Part shown: in pieces, positions 25,833-35,454 of the stretch
Layout: each line of letters starts with the position of its first letter
How positions within the stretch are numbered: position 1 is the first letter of the stretch
NCBI RefSeq assembly: GCF_011009555.1
Contig: NZ_QXHD01000004.1
Coordinates: 1,743,720-1,807,719, forward strand
Origin: Adonisia turfae CCMR0081
GTDB lineage: Bacteria; Cyanobacteriota; Cyanobacteriia; Phormidesmidales; Phormidesmidaceae
Reading direction: 5' to 3'
Length of the DNA stretch: 64,000 bases
Notes under the pieces: generated by a model
Told to the model about the DNA's origin: nothing
The model's input: only the letters and a program-made list of their open reading frames with translations
The model's database searches: none
Made by a program: the position numbers and the translations under genes

Positions 25833-27056
25833 ATGACCCACAAAGTCTTTATCTTTGATTCCATGATGCAGAAAAATGTGTTATTCATCACTGACCCTAT
25901 TGATTCCTTAGAGCCAGGGCACGATACCTCATTGGGTTTGATGGAAGCTGCCATTAAACATGGCGATCGAGTTTTTGTCACCACCCCTAAAGACTTCGTG
26001 ATTAACTCCGACAGCCATGTTGGTAATATATATGCCGCTGTTCGAGAAGTCACTAGCTTTGCGCAACAGCAACATCCAACCGAAAATAAAAGGGTCTCAG
26101 CACCTGTTACTAATGGCACTGTTGTCAATATGACACTTAATTACCCACCTGGAAGCAGCGCAGGTAAAAATTCTATTGCGGCACCAGTTGCGGTTTTGCA
26201 GCGGCAGGATGACCGTAGTGACTGGTCAACCCAGCAAATTGCCACCAGGCTACATCCCAAGATTTGTGTCCTCAATGGTGGTGAAGCCACTTTAAGCACA
26301 GAAGACAAAATTGCAATCGTCACAGATTTTCCAGATCTTTGCCCACCCAGTATGATCACTGCCGACGCAGATAAACTGATTGGGTTTGCAGAGCACATGA
26401 AGTATGAAGGTGATCAAAAACTGGTGCTTAAGGCGACCCAGAGTTATGGTGGCAACGATGTTAAAATCATTCAATTAACAGATGTAAATTGGCAGCAGCA
26501 AATACGAGACTATACGCAGGAAAAAAACGCAACTAAACGTCCTATGATTGTTGCCCAAAAATTTCTGTCCGATGTTAAGAATGGCGATATGCGTATTTTC
26601 TATATCAATGGTAAACCCATTGCCGCTGTAAATCGTGTCCCCTCCCATGAAGAAACCCTAGCAAATATGGCTCAAGGCGGCATTGGCATTGCTGTTCCGC
26701 TGAGAAATATCTCACCAACTACTATGGCAGCCGTGCATCAGGTTGTTGACTGGGGTAAAAGACAAGGGATTGTTATTGTTGGCGTTGATGTAATTGGGCA
26801 GGACAGACCCTATATTACTGAGCTTAACCCAGGTTCGCCAACCGGACTGATTGAAGCTCAGGAACAGTTGGGCCAAGATGTATGTAGTGAAGCTTGGGTT
26901 GCGGTCAAAGAAGCTATTCATGAGCATCAAATAGCCCATGGAAATCTTTTATCCTTACACTGGCAGTTTATCTCAGAGCTATTTCAGCATCCAGGGTCCT
27001 ACCTTGCTAACGTTGCTGCGTTAGCACAGCGATGGCTTATTACAAGGTTCTCTTAG
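25833..27056 (+). CDS. glutathione synthetase-like ATP-grasp enzyme, divergent
   Basis: 407 residues with clear GshB similarity. The N-terminal VLFITDPIDSLEPGHDTSLGLMEAAIKHGDRVFV matches the GshB substrate domain. Residues about 70-120 form an insert not usual in GshB. The ATP-grasp part shows KLVLKATQSYGGNDV, VAQKFLSDVKNGDMRIFYINGKPIAAVNRVP and YITELNPGSPTGLIEAQEQLG, with the family's ELN metal ligand. GshB normally joins gamma-Glu-Cys and Gly. Because the gene forms a two-gene unit with a divergent ligase, I infer a dedicated dipeptide/tripeptide pathway, perhaps a thiol other than glutathione. Whether it is the only GshB of the genome cannot be seen here. Confidence 0.78.
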   Translation: MTHKVFIFDSMMQKNVLFITDPIDSLEPGHDTSLGLMEAAIKHGDRVFVTTPKDFVINSDSHVGNIYAAVREVTSFAQQQHPTENKRVSAPVTNGTVVNMTLNYPPGSSAGKNSIAAPVAVLQRQDDRSDWSTQQIATRLHPKICVLNGGEATLSTEDKIAIVTDFPDLCPPSMITADADKLIGFAEHMKYEGDQKLVLKATQSYGGNDVKIIQLTDVNWQQQIRDYTQEKNATKRPMIVAQKFLSDVKNGDMRIFYINGKPIAAVNRVPSHEETLANMAQGGIGIAVPLRNISPTTMAAVHQVVDWGKRQGIVIVGVDVIGQDRPYITELNPGSPTGLIEAQEQLGQDVCSEAWVAVKEAIHEHQIAHGNLLSLHWQFISELFQHPGSYLANVAALAQRWLITRFS

Positions 27057-27193
27057 ACGTTTGCTAGCTTTTAAATCTTTAAAGAAATCACATGAAAAGG
27101 TAGACGTATACCTTATATGAACACCGTTTCACCCATAATCATTGGTGCGCTCTGCTCGGTTGATTGTCACTAGTGCCCATGGGATGAGAGTGT

Positions 27194-29629
27194 TTATGTA
27201 CAAGCAATAATTTGTGCTAGATAACTTTCTACCTTTGTCGCTGGCAAGGGTTTAGAAAATAGATATCCCTGGCCTGCATCACATCCCAGTTCATGTAATT
27301 CAGTCAGCTGCTCATGGGCTTCAACCCCTTCGGCAATGGTGTTAAACCCTAATGCTTTAGCCAGGTTTACAATCGCACTCGTAATTCTAAAATTGCGATC
27401 GCTATTATTTAACCCATCGACAAAAGAACGATCGATCTTAATTGTTGAGATCGGAAATTGCTGCAAATATCGCAGAGAGGAAAACCCAGTGCCGAAGTCA
27501 TCAAGACTCAGTTCAATACCTCGATTACAAATCAACTTCATAATTTCAGTAGCCGCTTGGGTATTTTGAATGAGACTACTTTCAGTAATTTCTAATTTGA
27601 GACATTGTGGATCCAATTGAGTCTCTGTCAGGATAGTATCAAGGGTGTAAATTAGAGACGGATTCCGAAACTGTTGACCAGACAGATTAACACTTAAGTA
27701 TACATCCATCGTCACCTTTCCCTTGGCTTGCCAGGTTTTTAACTGCTTGCAAGCATTTCGTAAAACCCATTCATCTATGACATTAATTTGTCCTGTTTCT
27801 TCAGCAATGGGGATGAATTCAGAGGCTGGGATAAGACCTTGGTCTGGGTGATGCCAGCGCAATAGAACCTCAAATCCTTTCAGTTGATGGGGAGGATTAA
27901 GATTGACCAGGGGTTGATAATACAAGCAAAACTCTTGTGTTTTTATGGCTTTTCGCAACGCTGTTTCGATTTCTACTAAACGCAGGGTTTGAAGATACAT
28001 CGTTTGATCAAAGATGGCGTAGCTTGATTTTCCCTGGCTTTTAGCCCGATACATAGCAATGTCGGCATCGCGGATAATGTCATCAACCGATTGATACGAT
28101 AAATTGGAAAAAACAACACCAATACTAGCACTGGTAAAGATTTCCCGAGCCCCCAATTGAAAAGATTTTTGTAACTCCTTTTGTAGGCGATATACCGTCT
28201 TTAAAGCATCATTCAGATGATCTAGTTTCTCTAGCAGAATCAGAAACTCATCACCCCCCAAGCGCGCCACGCCATCTATCCCTCTGACTACCGCCTTCAG
28301 CCTTTGGGAGACCTGAATCAGTAGCTGGTCACCCACCAGATGCCCAAGGCTATCATTGATATACTTAAAGTTATCGAGATCCACAAACAGAACCGCAAAA
28401 TGTTCATGGGGCTGCCGTTTCTGGTGCTCGATGGCAAGTTCCAGGCGGTTTAAACAACAGACTCGGTTATCCAAGCCAGTTAAACTGTCGTGTAATGTTT
28501 CGTAAGTTAAACGGGCTGCAGACGCCTTGCGTTGAGTAATATCGCGCCCACTACCGTACAATAAATTCTCTTGGGGGAATGGCACTAGATTCCAGGCTAT
28601 CCAATGATAAGTTCCATCTTTTGATCGCACTTGAAATTCCAGCCCATTGATGTCTTGTCCCTGGGCTAGGGTATCCTGTAAATCCTGTTTACTATGCTGA
28701 TCTTCGGGAAGCATGAATTGCCAGAAAGACTGGCCTAACAAATCATCAGCGGCATAACCCAATGTAGCCAACCAGGAAGGATTGATGCGCTTAAATACAC
28801 CGTCTGCGTCTGCAATAAATAATAAATCAATCGCAAGGTTGAAAAAACGATCGCGTTCTAGCTCAGCTTGCTTACGTTCGGTAATATCATGAATCATGCC
28901 AAATCGTAGGGTTTGTTGTTGCGCTTTGACCCACGACTCAGACAGTAACACGGTTCGATCTAGCCCTATGGAAGATTCCAGGGACAGCTCAGTTTTGAAT
29001 GTAGAGTTTTTTTGTGTTTGACGGTTTTGGTTTCCCTGGGATAACAATTGTTGCAATATTGGAGATTGCAGTGGGTCTAGTGGTTGTCCCAATGTTGGTT
29101 TAGCTGGGTGGGTGCAAAGTTGTCTGAGGGATTGATTTAAAAACAGTAACGCTCCCTCTTCAGTCGCCATATATACACCATCATGAATACTCTGAAGCAC
29201 ATGGGTTAATAAGCATATTTCCGCTGCCGCTTGAGTGCGTTCTATCGCATGCAAGATTGAACGTTCCAGGAGTGGGCCGGTCAACAGGTTACCTTTAACT
29301 AAATAGTCTGAGGCTCCCATCGCCATACATTGACGATCGATATCGTAGTTGCTTAACCCTGTCAAAAGGATCACTGGCTTACGTAGACCAGATTCTACAG
29401 CGGCTTGCAATAGCTCTAAGCCAGTTTTTGCCCCTAAACGATAGTCCAATAAATAAACATCATAAAAATCAGCATGTAGGGCCTCAAGGCCAGCTTGAAA
29501 AGTATTTACCCAGTTCAACTCAAAGGATGCTTGTTCTGAGTCTTGTAATAAGTCTCGGGTAACAATATAATCATCTTCATCGTCGTCGATTAGTAAGACT
29601 TGGTATGACAAATCACTCATTGTTATCAT
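27194..29629 (-). CDS. response regulator REC-PAS-PAS-GGDEF-EAL (c-di-GMP turnover)
   Basis: 811 residues. An N-terminal receiver has the acidic cluster DDDEDD and phosphoacceptor Asp62 in VYLLDYRLG. One PAS-like region (about 140-255) and a second PAS with PAC (about 260-375) follow. GGDEF is intact (RLGGDEFLILLEK), predicting diguanylate cyclase activity. The EAL domain begins FEVLLRWHHPDQG, so the signature is EVL with the catalytic Glu kept, and it retains LSVNLSGQQF, KLEITES, LDDFGTGFSSL and EGVEAH. Both activities are therefore possible. ATG 29620 is an alternative start. It is the last gene of the kinase-receiver operon and the likely output. Confidence 0.92.
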   Translation of the reverse strand: MITMSDLSYQVLLIDDDEDDYIVTRDLLQDSEQASFELNWVNTFQAGLEALHADFYDVYLLDYRLGAKTGLELLQAAVESGLRKPVILLTGLSNYDIDRQCMAMGASDYLVKGNLLTGPLLERSILHAIERTQAAAEICLLTHVLQSIHDGVYMATEEGALLFLNQSLRQLCTHPAKPTLGQPLDPLQSPILQQLLSQGNQNRQTQKNSTFKTELSLESSIGLDRTVLLSESWVKAQQQTLRFGMIHDITERKQAELERDRFFNLAIDLLFIADADGVFKRINPSWLATLGYAADDLLGQSFWQFMLPEDQHSKQDLQDTLAQGQDINGLEFQVRSKDGTYHWIAWNLVPFPQENLLYGSGRDITQRKASAARLTYETLHDSLTGLDNRVCCLNRLELAIEHQKRQPHEHFAVLFVDLDNFKYINDSLGHLVGDQLLIQVSQRLKAVVRGIDGVARLGGDEFLILLEKLDHLNDALKTVYRLQKELQKSFQLGAREIFTSASIGVVFSNLSYQSVDDIIRDADIAMYRAKSQGKSSYAIFDQTMYLQTLRLVEIETALRKAIKTQEFCLYYQPLVNLNPPHQLKGFEVLLRWHHPDQGLIPASEFIPIAEETGQINVIDEWVLRNACKQLKTWQAKGKVTMDVYLSVNLSGQQFRNPSLIYTLDTILTETQLDPQCLKLEITESSLIQNTQAATEIMKLICNRGIELSLDDFGTGFSSLRYLQQFPISTIKIDRSFVDGLNNSDRNFRITSAIVNLAKALGFNTIAEGVEAHEQLTELHELGCDAGQGYLFSKPLPATKVESYLAQIIACT

Positions 29630-29783
29630 TTTCCTAAGATCCGTGACGATAAGAGTTGAGTCTTTAAGATGGATAACCTTTGATAGGAAACCTTTCAGTA
29701 CTTTAGATTTCTAGCGCTCTTAAGAGGTTGCAAAGCTGAATGCATAAGGTATAAAAACGTTGACATGTACTTCAAAGAGTGTC

Positions 29784-30257
29784 TTAAGGCCTTGATGCTG
29801 AGCTGACCTCATCTGGCAAATGTACAATTTGAAACCAGTATGTACCAAGGGTTTTCATGATATCAACCATGGATTGAAAGCCCACAGGTTTAGTAATAAA
29901 TGAGTTAGCACCCAAATCATAGGTTTTTAAGATATCTTCTTCGGCTTTAGATGTGGTTAATACTACGACTGGAATACTGCGTAGTACAGGATCCTTCTTA
30001 ATCTCTTCCAGGGCTTCACGACCATCTTTGCGAGGCATATTCAGGTCCAATAAAATTAACGTGGGACGGGGTGCAACATCAGGGTCACTGTAGTTTCCTC
30101 GTTGATATAGATAATCCATCAGGTCTTCCCCATCTTCAACGAAATACAGCTCGTTAGCAACTCGATTTTCGGCTAAGGCTTCCTGGGTAAAAAGGCGATC
30201 GTCCTCATCGTCGTCGGCCATTAAAATAATCGCAGGTTTACTCCGTTGTTGAGACAT
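29784..30257 (-). CDS. Rcp1-like single-domain response regulator
   Basis: A 157-residue stand-alone receiver with no output domain. It shows ADDDEDDR (acidic pocket), the phosphoacceptor Asp71 in LILLDLNMPRKDGREAL, Thr/Ser in VVVLTTSKAEEDI and the Lys of FITKPV. The KDGREAL segment and the long insert before beta-3 are typical of the Rcp1 family that partners cyanobacterial phytochrome-type kinases. Its start overlaps the 3' end of the upstream kinase by 20 bases, so the two are translationally coupled. It would shuttle phosphoryl groups between the kinase and a further target, possibly the neighbouring REC-GGDEF-EAL protein. Confidence 0.93.
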   Translation of the reverse strand: MSQQRSKPAIILMADDDEDDRLFTQEALAENRVANELYFVEDGEDLMDYLYQRGNYSDPDVAPRPTLILLDLNMPRKDGREALEEIKKDPVLRSIPVVVLTTSKAEEDILKTYDLGANSFITKPVGFQSMVDIMKTLGTYWFQIVHLPDEVSSASRP

Positions 30258-33200
30258 TCTCCTCTCCTTGGGAATGATGAACTGGTAAGGTGGCGATAAA
30301 TGTGGCTCCTTCTCCAGGCTGACTTTCTGCCCGGAGTATTCCCCCGTGACGGTGAATCACCTTACGACAAATTGCTAAACCAATACCACTGCCCTCATAG
30401 GCTTTGCGTCCGTGAAGGCGCTGAAATGGCTGAAAAATGCGATCGCAATACTTAACATCAAAACCTATTCCATTGTCGATTACTCGTAATTCACAAAATT
30501 CTTTTCCTCCCGTAAAATAACTCCGCATCCTCACATGAACCTGGGGTACTACATTTGGTTTATGAAACTTGAGGGCATTCCCGACAAGATTTTGAAAGAC
30601 CTGTTGCATTTGCATGCGGTCAGCATCAATGATCGGTAACGGCTCCACATCTACGGTAGCCCCAGTTTGCTCAATGCGAACCTCTAAATCCGATAAAACC
30701 CCTGCCATAACTTGTGATAAGTCTGTGGGGGTAAAGGGTTTAGCCTGCGTTGTCACCCTCGAAAAGCTAAGCAAATCATTAATCAGCGCCTGGGCACGCA
30801 CTGCCGCATTTAGCATTCGTGCCAAATAGTCTTGCCCTTTCTCAGAAAGCCGATCTTGACAGGTATGGCTTAAGCGATCGCCAAAGACTTGTACTTTCCG
30901 CAGAGGTTCCTGGAGATCATGGGAAGCCACATAGGCAAAATCCTGAAGTTCTTGGTTACTTTCCCCTAGGCGTTGGGTGGTAAGTTGCAACGCCTGAATC
31001 ACTTGCTGACGCCTTTTGACTTCGGCCTTAAGTTGATCCTCTGCCGCCTTACGGGCCGAAATATCTCGCATAATTTTTGAGCCCCCAATCACCTGGCCAG
31101 TTCGATCCCTTAGGGGGGAAATGGTCAGCGACACGTCTAAAAGCGTACCGTTTTTATGACGACGAACCGTTTCAAAATGGTCAATGCTCTTGCCCTGAGT
31201 GATCTGTGCAAGAATATAAACTTCTTCAGAAATCCGATCATTTGGGAAAAGCATGGTGATCGGTTGTCCGATTGCTTCTGATGCTGAATACCCCAGAAGT
31301 TTTTCTGCTCCTACATTCCAACTGGTAATGGAACAATTGAGATCCTTGGTAATGATGGCGTCTTCGGTAGACTCCACCACCGCAGCCAGCAACCGAGCCG
31401 TTTGTAGCGATCGATAATGCTGCATTGTGTGCCAGACCAGATTGGAAATCAACTGCACCGTCTCAACATCCATATCGGTGTAGCTGCTGTCCTTGTTGCC
31501 AACTCCTGTGAGCATCACGACTTTGCCATTTTCAATGACAGGAATACTCAGGAGGCAACTAAGGTGCTCATGATTTTGCAATAATCCTTGTGTTTGAAGA
31601 AAGTCTTGTTCTTGTCGAGCGGGACCACAGGCATAATTGCAAATTATAGACTTGCGCTGATGTAGAACATCAGCCAAAATCCCCGCCTGATTAATTGGCA
31701 GACCAGCCTTAGCGACGGTATTACCAAAGTCAGTTAAGGTTTGCTGCCCCCCACCCATCAATTCAAAGGTTGCTTGATCCTCATAGACAAGATAAAGGAA
31801 TGCGACCTGACTACCCGTCAGGTTTTTGGCAATATCCTGGGCCTGTTGTATAAATTCATGTTCATTCAATTGCTCAGCTAGTTGAGATAGCTCTAGCAAA
31901 GCCTCCGCCCGACATGTCTGGTGGGTCAGGGCTAACTCAGCTGCATGGATTTCTGAGATATCTCGCACGCTGACGACAGCCCCGGTAATCGTTCCATCTA
32001 CTTCGTGATAAGGGGCATAGGTAACATCCAGATACTGCTGTTGCTGTCGCTCATCAGGCAGGGAAAATAGACTTTGGTAGTGAACTGTTTCCCCTGCAAA
32101 GGTGCGATCAAGATTAGGTTTAATAGTTTGCAAAAATACGCCCTCGCCCAGAAGCTCTGCTACGGAATGACCAATAATCTCGGCTTTGGATTTACCAAAT
32201 TTTTGAGCATAGGCATCATTGACCATGGAATAGATATAATGGCAATCCACAAATGACATATGGTCGGGTGTAGTACACACCGCACGCTCATAGAGACGCA
32301 GCATTTCTTCCGTTTGTTTGCGAGCCGTGATATCTTCTATCACCTCAATAAAATAATCCGGCTCACCATTCTGAAGCCTTACCAAGGAAACCGTCACATG
32401 GGCCCACATAAGAGTTCCATTCTTTCGGATATAGCGTTTTTCCATGGAGAAGGTCTGAATCTGATTTGTAAGAACCTGCTGTGTATAGTTCAGGTCATGC
32501 TCCACATCCTCATCCTCTAGGTAGGTAATGTCTTGAAACGTAAGGTTTAAAAGTTCTTGTTGTGAATAGCCAAGAATTTCACAGTAGCGCTGATTAAGAC
32601 GAATAAATTGCCTGGTGATAGCAAGATGTGCAATGCCTACCGCCGCTTGCTCAAACGTGTTTCGAAACAAGGCTTCTTTTTGCGCAACTTCATCTGTAGC
32701 AGCTTTCAGTCGAAGTTCTGTTTGTTTACGCTCGGTAATATTAGTCAGACATCCTATATAGCCGATCACTTCATGGGCGTGATCGAACTCTGGGACCGCT
32801 TTTTCATATACCCAAGTCACTGGGCCTGATGGATTTCCAAATCGATATTCCACTTGAAAGGGAAGATTCTGGCTAGTAGCGTTATGCCATTCTGCCAAAA
32901 TAACGTCTCGATCCTCTGGATAGATAGCCTGAATCCATCCTGCTCCTAACATTTTCTCCGAGGGCAACCGAGCAATCTCGCATAAATGTTTGTTGACATA
33001 AATACAACTTCCCTCAGTATTTGCCCGAAAAATGCCTACGGGAGCCGTAGCCGCAAGGCTAGCAAAGCGTTCTTCACTCGCCATCAACTGGTGTTCGGCC
33101 TGTTTACGATCGGTGATGTCGTAGTTTGTCCCAATCATACGAATAGGGGTTCCCTCGTCATCCCGTTGCACCAGGCCATCCGCTTTCATATAGCGAATTA

Positions 33201-33915
33201 CGCCATCGGCATGAACTACCCGAAATTCAATGTCATAGACGGCTTCATTGCGTAAAGCACGCTGTATAGCAGCTTCTGCATGCGGTCGATCCTCTGGATG
33301 AACACGCTTTGCCCAGGCTGAGTAATCTCGCTCAAACGCTTCCGGTGTAGTGCCATAGAGTTCATAGAACCGACTATCCCAGATCAATTTATTGTGAGTG
33401 ATGTTCCAATCCCAAATACCAATGCCCACTGCCTCCAGCGCTAAGTCTAGCCGGGTCGATAATTCTCGTAGCTCTACTTCAGCTTGTCTACGCTCAGCGA
33501 TTTCCTGTTCCAATTGTTGATTTAAGGCTTCTAGCTTAGCTGGGGTACGTAAGTCTAGAGCTTTAGGTAGCATGGGGATGAGGGCAATCGCAGTATACGT
33601 AGAAATACCGGCTGTCACCGCTTTAAGAACACCAGAAACCCAATAGTCTGAATGCCATAGGGTCCAGACCTCAACTAAATGTGTGGTGCCACATAAAAAA
33701 ATACATGCTGCAAAAAGCAGAAATATTTTATAAAAGGGGATACTCTCACGCTTTTTCAGGAAACAGATTAAGGTGATGGCAATAGAATAGTAAGCCAGCC
33801 CAATGAAAGTGTCTGATACTAAATGTAAGCCAACTAGACTGGGCCTCCACCCATAGCAGTAGCCATGGGGCATATATTGGCTAAGCCATGAAATACTCAA
33901 CATTTTGGAGAACAA
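30238..33915 (-). CDS. ethylene-receptor-like multi-PAS/GAF histidine kinase
   Basis: 1225 residues. The N-terminal 130 hold three membrane helices that match the ethylene-binding domain of plant ETR1 and cyanobacterial Etr1. Numbered against ETR1, Asp25, Tyr32, Ile35, Ile62, Cys65 and His69 correspond to Asp35, Tyr42, Ile45, Ile72, Cys75 and His79 with one constant offset; only Pro36 is changed (Ala46). Cys and His hold the Cu(I) cofactor in ETR1. Then come four PAS domains (about 150-660), a GAF (about 690-840), a fifth PAS (about 845-960), HisKA with the phospho-acceptor His999 in VASHDLQEPLRK, and a HATPase with NALKF, DNGIG and GSGIGLAI. It heads an operon with an Rcp1-like receiver and a c-di-GMP enzyme. 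Ethylene binding is inferred, not shown. Confidence 0.9.
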   Translation of the reverse strand: MFSKMLSISWLSQYMPHGYCYGWRPSLVGLHLVSDTFIGLAYYSIAITLICFLKKRESIPFYKIFLLFAACIFLCGTTHLVEVWTLWHSDYWVSGVLKAVTAGISTYTAIALIPMLPKALDLRTPAKLEALNQQLEQEIAERRQAEVELRELSTRLDLALEAVGIGIWDWNITHNKLIWDSRFYELYGTTPEAFERDYSAWAKRVHPEDRPHAEAAIQRALRNEAVYDIEFRVVHADGVIRYMKADGLVQRDDEGTPIRMIGTNYDITDRKQAEHQLMASEERFASLAATAPVGIFRANTEGSCIYVNKHLCEIARLPSEKMLGAGWIQAIYPEDRDVILAEWHNATSQNLPFQVEYRFGNPSGPVTWVYEKAVPEFDHAHEVIGYIGCLTNITERKQTELRLKAATDEVAQKEALFRNTFEQAAVGIAHLAITRQFIRLNQRYCEILGYSQQELLNLTFQDITYLEDEDVEHDLNYTQQVLTNQIQTFSMEKRYIRKNGTLMWAHVTVSLVRLQNGEPDYFIEVIEDITARKQTEEMLRLYERAVCTTPDHMSFVDCHYIYSMVNDAYAQKFGKSKAEIIGHSVAELLGEGVFLQTIKPNLDRTFAGETVHYQSLFSLPDERQQQQYLDVTYAPYHEVDGTITGAVVSVRDISEIHAAELALTHQTCRAEALLELSQLAEQLNEHEFIQQAQDIAKNLTGSQVAFLYLVYEDQATFELMGGGQQTLTDFGNTVAKAGLPINQAGILADVLHQRKSIICNYACGPARQEQDFLQTQGLLQNHEHLSCLLSIPVIENGKVVMLTGVGNKDSSYTDMDVETVQLISNLVWHTMQHYRSLQTARLLAAVVESTEDAIITKDLNCSITSWNVGAEKLLGYSASEAIGQPITMLFPNDRISEEVYILAQITQGKSIDHFETVRRHKNGTLLDVSLTISPLRDRTGQVIGGSKIMRDISARKAAEDQLKAEVKRRQQVIQALQLTTQRLGESNQELQDFAYVASHDLQEPLRKVQVFGDRLSHTCQDRLSEKGQDYLARMLNAAVRAQALINDLLSFSRVTTQAKPFTPTDLSQVMAGVLSDLEVRIEQTGATVDVEPLPIIDADRMQMQQVFQNLVGNALKFHKPNVVPQVHVRMRSYFTGGKEFCELRVIDNGIGFDVKYCDRIFQPFQRLHGRKAYEGSGIGLAICRKVIHRHGGILRAESQPGEGATFIATLPVHHSQGEENVSTTE

Positions 33916-34396
33916 CCCTTGACTTTCTCAAATTGAACTCAATACGCTCCTAATTATTAATTTATTTTGATTAATATTCCCATCTTCAGACAGCCTAAAC
34001 TTGTCTATACCAATCTCATAACACGTCAACTTTTCCGCTAAAAAGCCAGAATTAGCCACCTTTTCAGCCTTCCAAGAAAGCATTGCCTACCCTTGCAAGG
34101 AATTAAAATAAATTCACAAAAGGATTTTATTCGTCTTATTCGTTTGTGGAGAAGATTCAATGCCTTTGGCGTGTATACTTTTGAGGGTGAGAAAGAACAT
34201 AAATCTGTTGCTGCCCTTCAAGAACAAAACGTTGAATACTTGATGAGATTGGCACTTATACCCTTTAGGTTGATTACATTCAAGAAGCTTAGTAACTATG
34301 GTCGTAGTGTGAGTCATGCACCGCTTACCCTCTTTGGTAGGTGCTAAACCCATCATTTGATGAGACTATGATCTGAAAAGTTAAAGGAGGAATCTG
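33916..34396. other. interval upstream of the kinase and methyltransferase genes
   Basis: It holds the promoter regions of two divergent genes. Two overlapping frames on opposite strands (34093-34347 plus, 34114-34356 minus) are open but neither resembles a known protein, so I do not call a gene. A strong AAAGGAGG lies just upstream of 34397. Confidence 0.4.
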
Positions 34397-35128
34397 ATGG
34401 ATTACTTTCTCCAGATCTATGGAACCTTGCCGCGAGCTGGCCCTGGCTCCAACGAGCTGACTCGGAGAGCCTTCGAAATGATGTCGAATCTCCCTGAGTC
34501 AGCTAAAATCCTGGACGTTGGTTGTGGCCCTGGTATGCAGACAGTCGAGCTTTTGCGTATCACATCGGGTACAGTTGTCGCCCTTGACCTCCTCCCAGAA
34601 ATGATTGCCCAAGTAAGAGCTAGAGCTGAAAATGCTGGGGTCTCTGATCGCCTCGAAACATTAGAGCAGAGTATGACGGAGATGGCTTTCCCAGAGTCGA
34701 GCTTTGATGTTGTTTGGTTTGAGGGCTCGATCTATTTCTTAGGTTTCGAAACGGGCCTCAAGAAAGTTAAAAATTTCCTTAAACCAGGTGGCTACGTAGC
34801 GGTCAGCGAGGTGGTGTGGTTAAAACCTAACCCCCCGGCTGAGGCAGTTGAATTCTGGAAAGAGTATCCCGAGATTGATACTGTAGCTGCGAAACTTGAC
34901 GTTATTAAGCGCATTGGCTACGAGTCCGTCGGACATTTTGTATTGCCAGCTACCGCATGGACTGAGCATTACTACAACCCAATGGAGGAGCGCATCGCTG
35001 ATAAAACAGCAGAGTGGAGTGGCATACCGGAGGCAGAGGCTGTCCTGAAAGAGGCGAGAAACGAGATCGCAACCTTCCGCAAGTACTCTGACTACTTCAG
35101 CTATGCATTCTTCGTCATGCGCAACTGA
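34397..35128 (+). CDS. class I SAM-dependent methyltransferase
   Basis: 243 residues. Motif I is AKILDVGCGPGMQTVELL (SAM-binding glycine loop), motif II acidic residue is in VVALDLLPEM, then MAFPESSFDVVWFEGSIYFLG (motif post-I/II) and FLKPGGYVAVSEVVWL (motif III). This is the ubiE/methyltransferase-11 fold acting on small molecules. AAAGGAGG upstream makes ATG 34397 certain. The acceptor is unknown. It is alone on its strand, followed by a repeat region and then a two-component pair. Confidence 0.88.
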   Translation: MDYFLQIYGTLPRAGPGSNELTRRAFEMMSNLPESAKILDVGCGPGMQTVELLRITSGTVVALDLLPEMIAQVRARAENAGVSDRLETLEQSMTEMAFPESSFDVVWFEGSIYFLGFETGLKKVKNFLKPGGYVAVSEVVWLKPNPPAEAVEFWKEYPEIDTVAAKLDVIKRIGYESVGHFVLPATAWTEHYYNPMEERIADKTAEWSGIPEAEAVLKEARNEIATFRKYSDYFSYAFFVMRN

Positions 35129-35280
35129 GTGCATGTCTTACCAGGACTATTGTCCTACCGAAAGTCCCATAGAATTAGGACTTAAGTGACTGGGCGGCTC
35201 AATTTCGCAATGGTAAATTAGGGATTATTTCAAGCAATGCCCTAGGTTCAAGATGCTCTAACCCAAGGTTTCCCTTGACT

Positions 35281-35454
35281 AAGGCTACCGTGTATATACA
35301 TCTCGGAAGTGAGCTCAAAATCCTGCATTACCCCCCTTAATCCCCCCTTAGTAAGGGGGGAAACTCCAGTTCTCCCCCTTACTAAGGGGGAGTTAGAGGG
35401 GGTAGTGCAACAAAAAACGCTAGTTTCCAGTACTTGTGTGTACACCGTAGCCTT
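35281..35454. repeat. MITE-like inverted-repeat element (174 bp)
   Basis: The first and last 20 bases are reverse complements with three mismatches (AAGGCTAC..GTGTA at one end). The motif CCTTGACTAAGG occurs at both ends (35273-35284 and 35451-35462). Inside lie C-rich and G-rich arms around TAAGGGGG/CCCCCTTA that can fold on themselves. The element carries no gene. It looks like a miniature inverted-repeat transposable element, or a composite of the cyanobacterial CCCCTTA repeat family. The chance frame across it translates to PPLVRGETPVLPLTKGELEG, a familiar false ORF of this repeat. Confidence 0.55.

Noticed and set aside
34093-34356. Two overlapping frames on opposite strands
   Set aside because: Neither resembles a known protein, and only one could be real; not enough to choose.
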